Shown: one piece after another, positions 24,165 through 29,972 of the stretch
Position numbering within the stretch: the first letter of the stretch is position 1
Layout: every line of letters starts with the position of its first letter
Origin: Collinsella aerofaciens
Lineage (GTDB): Bacteria; Actinomycetota; Coriobacteriia; Coriobacteriales; Coriobacteriaceae
Direction: 5' to 3'
Length of the DNA stretch: 29,972 nt
NCBI GenBank assembly: GCA_014846205.1
Contig: RKAY01000055.1
Span: forward strand, 1 to 29,972
Translations under genes and position numbers: made by a program
The notes under the pieces: model-generated
What the model was told of the DNA's origin: nothing
The model's input: only the letters and a program-made list of their open reading frames with translations
Databases searched by the model: none

Positions 24165-25052
24165 GTGGCTGATGATTTGATTCGTTCTGAGCTGCTTTCT
24201 GCGGATTGGAATGGCGAATGGATGCGTTTGCAAGCTGGTCGGCGGCGGGCTGATGATTCTTTTGAGTGGGATAAAAGGGCTCGGCATTTTCGGCCGCTTG
24301 AGACTGCTCCGTATGCCCGGGATTTTATAAAGCTGTTGGCGTTAAAGCCTGGTGAGTCGGTGCTTGATATGGGGTGCGGGGCTGGGTCGATCGCTATTCC
24401 GCTTGCGCAGGACGGACATCCTGTGATTGCTGCTGATTTTTCCCCTGCCATGTTGGGCACCCTTGATGCCGGCATTGAGTACTATGGGCTCGAGGACCTG
24501 ATTGCGCCGCTTGAGCTTGCTTGGGATGATGATTGGGATTTGGTTGGACCGGTTGCCAAGGCTGTAGACGTTGCCTTTGCAAGTCGCTCGGTTACTACAA
24601 ATGACTTAAAAGGCGCGCTTGCCAAGCTCGACCGCACGGCTCGCCGGCGTTGTGCCGTCACGATGGTCGCCAACTCCAGCCCGCGCTATGACCTGCACGT
24701 AATGAATGCCATCGGCGCCTCGGTTACCTGCAGCAATGGCTTTGTGTATGCCTTTAACATTCTCATTCAGATGGGTGCCCTGCCGCAGGTTACGTACTTT
24801 GAATCGCCTCGTCGCGATACCTTCGATAGCCTCGAGGCAGGCGTGACGGACTTCTCCCGTATGCTCGAACATGGCAACGAGGATAAAATCGACCGTCTGC
24901 GCGACTATATCGCTCAACACATGATTGAGAACCCCCATGCCGGTGAGCCGGGCTCCAAGGGCGTGCCGCAGGGACGCTATATGCTCGATCATGTCCGCAA
25001 GGTTCGTTGGGCGTTTATTGCATGGGAGCCGGTCTCTGCGCCCAGCTCATAG
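24165..25052 (+). CDS. Class I SAM-dependent methyltransferase
   Basis: A 295-residue cytoplasmic methyltransferase of unknown substrate. Motif I is SVLDMGCGAGSIAIPLA at 65-81, followed by the acidic AdoMet-ribose contact Asp91 (VIAADFSPAML) and a family II-like strand VDVAFASRSV at about 154-163. The N-terminal 45 residues (WNGEWMRLQAGRRRADDSFEWDKRARHF) are a lid typical of small-molecule methyltransferases. The start is GTG after GAGGGGG; no ATG lies in frame nearby. Codons in roughly the first 130 residues end often in T or G and are AT-richer than the rest of the window, whereas the last half has normal GC3, suggesting a mosaic history. A gap separates it from yhbY. Confidence 0.82.
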   Translation: MADDLIRSELLSADWNGEWMRLQAGRRRADDSFEWDKRARHFRPLETAPYARDFIKLLALKPGESVLDMGCGAGSIAIPLAQDGHPVIAADFSPAMLGTLDAGIEYYGLEDLIAPLELAWDDDWDLVGPVAKAVDVAFASRSVTTNDLKGALAKLDRTARRRCAVTMVANSSPRYDLHVMNAIGASVTCSNGFVYAFNILIQMGALPQVTYFESPRRDTFDSLEAGVTDFSRMLEHGNEDKIDRLRDYIAQHMIENPHAGEPGSKGVPQGRYMLDHVRKVRWAFIAWEPVSAPSS

Positions 25053-25210
25053 CCTGTTCGCAGCCCGCACCGCCCACTCACTCGGCATCCGCATTCTTTT
25101 TGAACTGGGCAAACGTACTCCACACCGCGCCGTTCCTGCGCTATCGTGGGACAGCTCACGTAGATTAAGGCCCCGTCGCGGGGCGCCCCATACATAGAAA
25201 GCGAGAACCC

Positions 25211-25510
25211 ATGGCACTGACAGGAGCCCAGGTCAAGCAGCTTCGCAGCATGGCCCATCACCTCAACCCCGCCATCATCATCGGCAAGTCCGATATTAAC
25301 GAGGGCACCGTCGAGCAGACGGTCGCCTATCTGGAGAAGCACGAGCTCGTTAAGTGCTCTGTGCTGGACGGCTCCAGCCTTTCTGCCCGCGAGGCCGCCG
25401 AGGAGCTCGCCGAGCGCTGCCACGCCGAGGTCGTTCAGGTCATCGGCCGCAAGTTCTCGCTGTATCGCGAGTCCTCGCGCAAGGATATCGAGAAGATCAA
25501 GCTCGTCTAG
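25211..25510 (+). CDS. yhbY: YhbY-type CRM-domain RNA-binding protein
   Basis: A 99-residue single CRM domain that binds pre-50S ribosomal particles. Seen: MALTGAQVKQLRSMAHHLNP followed by IIIGKSDINEGTVEQTVAYLEKHELVKCSV, where GKSD is the variable form of the GxxG loop, and the C-terminal VVQVIGRKFSLYRES, the conserved 'G-x-x-x-x-L-Y-R' end of the family. The usual length is 95-100. A GC hairpin (GCCCC/GGGGC near 25169-25185) lies in the leader and a strong terminator follows 24 bases after the stop, so it is monocistronic. Confidence 0.95.
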   Translation: MALTGAQVKQLRSMAHHLNPAIIIGKSDINEGTVEQTVAYLEKHELVKCSVLDGSSLSAREAAEELAERCHAEVVQVIGRKFSLYRESSRKDIEKIKLV

Positions 25511-25533
25511 GCACTCACACATCGTGCGCCTGC

Positions 25534-25568
25534 GGGGCGTCCGGGTTACCCGGACGCCCCCCTTTTTT
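25534..25568 (+). terminator. Intrinsic terminator of yhbY
   Basis: A perfect 12-bp stem GGGGCGTCCGGG / CCCGGACGCCCC with a three-base loop TTA is followed by CC and six thymines. Its tail overlaps the stop codon of the convergent regulator gene. Confidence 0.95.
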
Positions 25569-28566
25569 ATCGCACGACGGCCATGCGCTTAAGCCTGCCT
25601 TCGACCAAGCGCTCGTAGAGGCGCCGCGTCTCGGGCTCGGGCACGCCCGCAATCTGCTCTTTTAGATGATGGACATGTCCGCTGTACAAATCGATGATGT
25701 CACGACGGCGACCCGCGGCGTTGTAGACGCGCATGGCACAGCGGACCATGTCCTCGCGCGCCGTTTCCTGGCGAAGCCCCGCCTCGACCAGCCATATCGC
25801 CGACTGCAGATCGTTTTCTTCCAAGGCCTCGTTTGCCCCGCGAATCATGCTGTCGATAAACTTCGATTGCATGATGTGGCGCATGCGTACAAAATACGTT
25901 GGGTTACAGCCATTGGGAATATAGAGCGAACCCGCATAGAGCTGCTCGACCTTTAGGCACAGCTCCACCAGGTGAGGTCCGCGCGCTCCCCCACGGTTTC
26001 CCAGAATCTCCCGGGTCATCTGCTCAAACAGCCGCACGTCGGTCTTAACGTAGTCACCGTTGAGTCCAATGCACTCGTTTTGAATGAGCACGCACGACTT
26101 GCCATCGGGCGTCGGCCCCAAGGCCGAACGCAAGCGCGATATCGTCGAATACAGGTTATTGCGGGCGCTATTGAACTCGGCATGGGGCCAAAGCTCCATG
26201 GCCAGGGTCTCGCGATCGACCAGCGCATCCATGCTTAACGCGAGGCGCTCCGCGAGCGTTGCCGCCTTCTTGCGACGCCACATCTTATCGGTGATGGGAA
26301 ACCCGTCGCGCTCGGCACGAAATGCCCCAAACATGCGGATCTCGATATGCTCGATCGTATTGACGGCCTCGACCTCTTCAACCTGAAACAGCCGCTCGTG
26401 CGCTTCGTCCAAATCGTCGTGCAGCGTGTATCTCGAAAGCTCGTGCACCGGAAGCTTTTTGCGGATCCTTGCACCAGACTCGCCAAGACAATGCATGGCA
26501 AGGCGTGCAAAGAGCCGATACGACGGCTCCAGCATCCCCGGACGATTCATGGACATCCACGCCGCCAAATCGCTATCACGGCCCGCAGAGGCCAAGTGCA
26601 GCGCCACCATCCACGCCTCCGAGCCACGAACCTGCGTCTGGCTTATATCGAGTAGCTCCGCCTCCTCGCGCACCGTCATCATCGATGTGTTTCGTAAAAA
26701 TGCCACGCGCTCCAGCAGTAGCGCGTTATCTCGCATATACGTTACCGTTTCGTCAACAAGCTTGAGCACCTGGACGGCGCGGAACTTTGCGTTGACGGGG
26801 CGTCCCTCAGACATCGATTGCCACCCTTCGAGCAAAAGCCCAAAGAGCTGAAGCCGGTTGTCGCGTACGCGCACGGCAAAACGGTCGATCTCACTAAACG
26901 CCGCTTCGTCGGTCACCGGCAAGCCGGCAAGCAGGCGGCGCGCCGCCAGCACCATGCGCACCCAAATCGTCAGTGCCCTCAGGCTACGGGCATCGAGCGC
27001 CTCGACCATCAGAGCAAGCTCGTCATCGCGCGCATCGATTCCCGTAAACGAACCGTCAAAAAGCTCCACCAGCATCCGGTCCGCCCGTATAAATAAGCCG
27101 GCGACATCCAGCTCGCAATCATACGCCCCATGCTCCCTGAGCCCATCAAAGGCATCGCCCACGTCCGCACATTCGGCCAGGCGGCGCTTTATCTCGATGT
27201 GCGCCGACAACATGTCGAGTGCGTCGCAGGAAGCCGCGTGATCCGGAAACGAAAGCGTCGCAGGCAGCCCCAGCCCGCTTTGCCCGTAGCAAACGATGGT
27301 AAACGCCTGCGCCACTTTCCAAGAAAGCGGATCGATCTCCTGTGCAGCGCGCTCGCCCGCTCGCTCGATAACAGCCGCCATGCATCGGGCAAGCTTGGCG
27401 TTGGAAATGCTAACCGCCGACAGGTACACGCCGAGAGCCTCGGACAGTGTCGGCTCGTACGACAATCCGTCGGCATTCATTGCCCCCAGCACCGCGCGAC
27501 AAACGTCCGCCCCATGTCCAGTCAAGGCCAGATCGACCCCGTACTGCCCGGCAAGTTCGAGCACGACATTCCGGTCTAAAAAGGCGTCTGCCAGATCCAT
27601 CGCCAAGTCGCACCGGCCCGCCTTGATTAAAATGCGGGCCGCACGCCGTATAAGGTCGGGACTGATCTCGGCAATCAGTTTGCGCAGCCTAAGCCGCGCA
27701 TTGCCCTCCGTTCCCATGCAGACAAAGCTTCGTTCGGCAGGGTCGATACCAAATATGGGATAGTCGCGAACCAGATACGATTGGTCGACCATCGAAAGCC
27801 GTACACCGCACGCCTCGAGCTCAGCAATATTGCCCTCGCCCATTAAAACCATAAGGCCTGCAACGTTAAAAAGCGTGTTGTTCTCGAGAGAGGCCAAATC
27901 GGCAAGTACCGCGCCATACACGTTCACAATCTCGTTTTCGAGCAGTTGGGCGACGTCGCCCTGGCCATACAGCCCCGTCTGCAGCGCCGAGACAAGCTCG
28001 GGCACACCTTGTGTGAGCTGATAAAAATCGAGCGAGGTGCTAATCGAAAACGCCGAAGCCCAAGCCGAATACTCATAGGCATGCACCTTGAGCATCTGCG
28101 CGTTGACCTTTACCGAATCCCCCAGCCCGTGGATAAGCAGACGATTTGACGGACGGCATGTAAGAAGAATACCCACCCCCACTGCGCGCAGGCCGCGAAT
28201 CATATCGATAAAGTCCTCAGTATCGCGCTGATCGAGAACCGGCACGTTATCGATTGCTATAAGCGAATGCGGCTTGTCCTTGAGTTCCTCTGCAACCACC
28301 TCGAGCTGCATGAACACCTCGCGACCAATGGCCCGGTCGGCCTCGATAACTCGCACCGACCCTCGCGTACAATCGCCTTTGGCCTCGCGAACATACTGCA
28401 TCAGCACCGAAGTCTTACCAAACCCATCGGGCGCATAGAGAAGCACGATCCCGGCTTGGCGGCCCTTGATAACCAACTCGTTCATCAGCCGATCGCGGCG
28501 AATCATATAGCCCCCGCCTATCGACATCACTTCGAGGTCGCTCGTATTACCCAGATCTTGCACCAT
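25567..28566 (-). CDS. Large STAND-ATPase / SARP-like transcriptional regulator
   Basis: A 999-residue cytoplasmic regulator. The N-terminal ATPase module resembles MalT: Walker A APDGFGKTS at 45-53 and Walker B SLIAIDN ending at Asp106, then LLTCRPSNR as sensor-like segment. A long alpha-helical middle (about 250-730) probably forms the ligand-sensing solenoid. From about 738 (IEHIEIRMFGAFRAERDG) comes an OmpR-type winged helix with LAMELWPHAEFNSARNNLYSTISRLR, then a bacterial transcriptional activator domain (BTAD) from about 845 to 985. The layout is like MalT but with a SARP DNA-binding end in place of LuxR. The start follows GAGGAG. The target genes are unknown; the closest same-strand gene is nagB, upstream. 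Confidence 0.88.
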   Translation of the reverse strand: MVQDLGNTSDLEVMSIGGGYMIRRDRLMNELVIKGRQAGIVLLYAPDGFGKTSVLMQYVREAKGDCTRGSVRVIEADRAIGREVFMQLEVVAEELKDKPHSLIAIDNVPVLDQRDTEDFIDMIRGLRAVGVGILLTCRPSNRLLIHGLGDSVKVNAQMLKVHAYEYSAWASAFSISTSLDFYQLTQGVPELVSALQTGLYGQGDVAQLLENEIVNVYGAVLADLASLENNTLFNVAGLMVLMGEGNIAELEACGVRLSMVDQSYLVRDYPIFGIDPAERSFVCMGTEGNARLRLRKLIAEISPDLIRRAARILIKAGRCDLAMDLADAFLDRNVVLELAGQYGVDLALTGHGADVCRAVLGAMNADGLSYEPTLSEALGVYLSAVSISNAKLARCMAAVIERAGERAAQEIDPLSWKVAQAFTIVCYGQSGLGLPATLSFPDHAASCDALDMLSAHIEIKRRLAECADVGDAFDGLREHGAYDCELDVAGLFIRADRMLVELFDGSFTGIDARDDELALMVEALDARSLRALTIWVRMVLAARRLLAGLPVTDEAAFSEIDRFAVRVRDNRLQLFGLLLEGWQSMSEGRPVNAKFRAVQVLKLVDETVTYMRDNALLLERVAFLRNTSMMTVREEAELLDISQTQVRGSEAWMVALHLASAGRDSDLAAWMSMNRPGMLEPSYRLFARLAMHCLGESGARIRKKLPVHELSRYTLHDDLDEAHERLFQVEEVEAVNTIEHIEIRMFGAFRAERDGFPITDKMWRRKKAATLAERLALSMDALVDRETLAMELWPHAEFNSARNNLYSTISRLRSALGPTPDGKSCVLIQNECIGLNGDYVKTDVRLFEQMTREILGNRGGARGPHLVELCLKVEQLYAGSLYIPNGCNPTYFVRMRHIMQSKFIDSMIRGANEALEENDLQSAIWLVEAGLRQETAREDMVRCAMRVYNAAGRRRDIIDLYSGHVHHLKEQIAGVPEPETRRLYERLVEGRLKRMAVVR

Positions 28567-29038
28567 ACCCGCTCCTCAACTCGACCACATGGATACCGTA
28601 ACCGCATGACCGCACCCACCACTCTATGAATAGCGTGGCACCATGTTTTTGGCTGCTTGTCGGTACGCATTCGGCAAGTTTTTGTACAGCGGGCACTGCT
28701 CGTTGTTTTTCCTTTGACAGATGACTGTTTATGCAGGTCAAATAGCTTGCTGAAATGTCCCATCTGTCTTGCAGTCTACCGTAACGGAAGCGTTTTATTT
28801 GAGTTGCGCAACTCGCCTATTCACCGCTACCGCCTGCGACTATGTAGTGGTAATTTTGCATTGAATATGCTATTAAATGCATCATCCTATCTAACTTGCA
28901 CGCAGCGCGCTTTTTGATGAGGATTGTTTTGCATGCGGTCTATGCTTATGGACCGCGCAACGGCCTATCACTTGCCCAGCAAAAAGGCCCCCGCAACGCG
29001 GAGGCCTCTCATAACGCAATACGGTTTTTGCGGAGTCT
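28567..29038. promoter_or_regulatory. 472-bp upstream region of the regulator gene
   Basis: The region lies between nagB and the regulator, both on the minus strand, and has lower GC than the genes. It contains an AT-rich patch at 28850-28900 and a GCGGTC/GACCGC hairpin at about 28936-28957, besides the nagB terminator. Open frames here lack ribosome sites and family resemblance. A promoter for the regulator must be present, but no convincing hexamer pair was found. Confidence 0.4.
28981..29006 (-). terminator. Intrinsic terminator of nagB
   Basis: On the minus strand, GGCCTCCGC pairs with GCGGGGGCC (one G-T pair) around a three-base loop and is followed directly by TTTTT. It starts 33 bases after the nagB stop. 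Confidence 0.88.
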
Positions 29039-29767
29039 TTACTCGCAGAGGGAAAGGGCAGCCTCGTCGGCGACCACGACGCAGTTGGTGTGCAGCTGCA
29101 GGATCGAAGCCGGGCACTCGGGCGTAACCGGACCATAGCACATGTCGTGCACGGCCTGGGCCTTGGCCTCGCCGTTAGCGACGACCAGGATCATGCGAGC
29201 ATACATGATGGTCTGGGTACCCATGGTGTAGGCCTGACGGGGCACGTCATCGATGCTGTCGAACAGGCGGCTGTTGGCCTGAATGGTGCTCTCGGTAAGG
29301 TCGACGCAGTGCGTACCCTTGGAGAAGTGGTCATCGGGCTCGTTGAAGCCAATATGACCGTTGTTACCGATGCCAAGCAGCTGCAGATCCGGGTAACCGG
29401 CGGCAGCGACGATCTTATCGTACTCGGAGCAGGCAGCGGCCGCATCGGGGTTGGAGCCATCGGGCACGTGCGTGTTGTTCAGATCGATATTGATGTGATC
29501 GAAGAAGTTCTCGCGCATAAAGTAGTGATAGCTCTGGGGATCGTCGTGCGAAAGGCCACGATACTCGTCCAGGTTATAGGTGCTGACCTCGGAGAAGTCG
29601 ATGTCGCCCTTCTTGTACCAAGCAGCGAGCTGCTTGTAGGCGCCAATCGGGGTGGAGCCGGTGGCAAGACCCAATACGCAATCGGGCTTGAGGATAACCT
29701 GAGCCGAGATGATATTAGCGGCCTTGCGGCTCATATCCTCGTAGTCTTTAGCTTTAATAATCTTCAT
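29039..29767 (-). CDS. nagB: Glucosamine-6-phosphate deaminase
   Basis: Converts glucosamine-6-phosphate to fructose-6-phosphate and ammonia, feeding amino sugars (for example from mucin) into glycolysis. The 242-residue length is that of the Gram-positive form, which lacks the allosteric C-terminus of E. coli. Seen: LATGSTPIGAY at 34-44, catalytic Asp67 (NLDEY), and GIGNNGHIGFNEP at 132-144 with His138 and Glu143. Residue 136 is Asn where E. coli has Asp141, a change common in Gram-positive enzymes. The start follows AAAGGA; an upstream in-frame start is rejected for lack of conservation. Ends at a strong terminator. Confidence 0.96.
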   Translation of the reverse strand: MKIIKAKDYEDMSRKAANIISAQVILKPDCVLGLATGSTPIGAYKQLAAWYKKGDIDFSEVSTYNLDEYRGLSHDDPQSYHYFMRENFFDHINIDLNNTHVPDGSNPDAAAACSEYDKIVAAAGYPDLQLLGIGNNGHIGFNEPDDHFSKGTHCVDLTESTIQANSRLFDSIDDVPRQAYTMGTQTIMYARMILVVANGEAKAQAVHDMCYGPVTPECPASILQLHTNCVVVADEAALSLCE

Positions 29768-29892
29768 TACGCGTCCTTTCTCGTACAAGAGAGGCAAGGC
29801 TCCCCTTACAAGCACTTGCCCGCGGCCCGCGTCGGCCGCAACCAACGTGTGCGGCCACCAGGGCGAGGTCGCGTAATGTATGTGTCTCGTGT

Positions 29893-29972
29893 CTAGCCGC
29901 GTCGAGGCCCCTGCCCGTCCACGGTGACCCGAAGCCTTTTAGCTTCGGACAAATCCCATCTTGCCACGGAGG
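29893..29972 (-). CDS. Possible C-terminal end of a gene entering from the right
   Basis: A frame open from the window edge to TAG gives 25 residues beginning SVARWDLSEAKRLRV and ending PRRG. The pattern (hydrophobic strand, loop, RVTVDGQ) resembles the last strand of amidohydrolases such as NagA (x-x-T-I-V-x-G), and nagA is often next to nagB. With only 25 codons this is a suggestion. A hairpin CCGAAGC/GCTTCGG at 29929-29948 lies inside the frame. The 125 bases between it and nagB show no other feature than the nagB ribosome site. Confidence 0.25.
   Translation of the reverse strand, partial: SVARWDLSEAKRLRVTVDGQGPRRG

Noticed and set aside
28657..28917. An 86-codon plus-strand frame in the gap before nagB
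   Set aside because: There is no ribosome binding site, no recognisable family and no codon bias like that of the neighbours.

Overview
The window looks like chromosomal DNA of an obligately fermentative, high-GC Gram-positive of the class Coriobacteriia, most probably Collinsella. This is inferred from GC-rich third codon positions, strong AGGAGG-type ribosome binding sites, a type III glutamine synthetase, MurT/GatD-type cell-wall amidation, several iron-type alcohol/polyol dehydrogenases, and a large STAND-ATPase/SARP-like regulator. No marker in the window fixes the species.

Layout, left to right. (1) 1-1193: guaA (minus), cut by the window edge; its last bases are a 59-bp fold-back of its own sequence, probably an assembly or library artefact. 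(2) 1462-3182: L-asparaginase (plus), then a small XRE-type HTH gene (minus) divergent from an unrecognised gene, with a 24-bp perfect palindrome between them. (3) 3192-6031 (minus): DUF1648-type membrane protein, ychF, and a four-cluster ferredoxin-like protein. (4) 6183-9772 (minus): two GldA-type dehydrogenases and one FucO-type iron alcohol dehydrogenase, with intrinsic terminators after the second and third. (5) 10271-14613 (plus): two translationally coupled TPR-like paralogues, then one 725-residue protein that joins MurT and GatD, the two subunits of lipid II isoglutaminyl synthase, ending at a strong terminator. (6) 14660-15600: a repeat-rich gap with a tandem pair of hairpin repeats, tRNA-Glu(UUC), a partial duplication of the tRNA 3' end plus its terminator, and a degenerate 220-bp palindrome. 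(7) 15628-17715 (minus): glnN. (8) 18140-22368 (plus): metF, a stand-alone MetH reactivation protein, and metH without its activation domain, a compact folate/B12 methionine operon; then a UPF0210/DUF711 gene. (9) 23858-23999: a 142-bp hairpin with perfect 36-bp arms, followed by a methyltransferase gene whose first half has atypical base usage. (10) 25211-25510: yhbY with a strong terminator. (11) 25567-28566 (minus): a 999-residue STAND/SARP-like regulator. (12) 29039-29767 (minus): nagB, and at the edge possibly the tail of another gene.

The genes are mostly core metabolism: purine, nitrogen (asparaginase, glutamine synthetase), one-carbon/methionine, redox balance, cell wall and amino sugars. 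The less ordinary items are the MurT-GatD fusion with its TPR-like partners, the divergent HTH/unknown pair around a perfect operator-like palindrome, and the number of distinct palindromic intergenic elements. No CRISPR array, complete transposase gene or prophage was seen.
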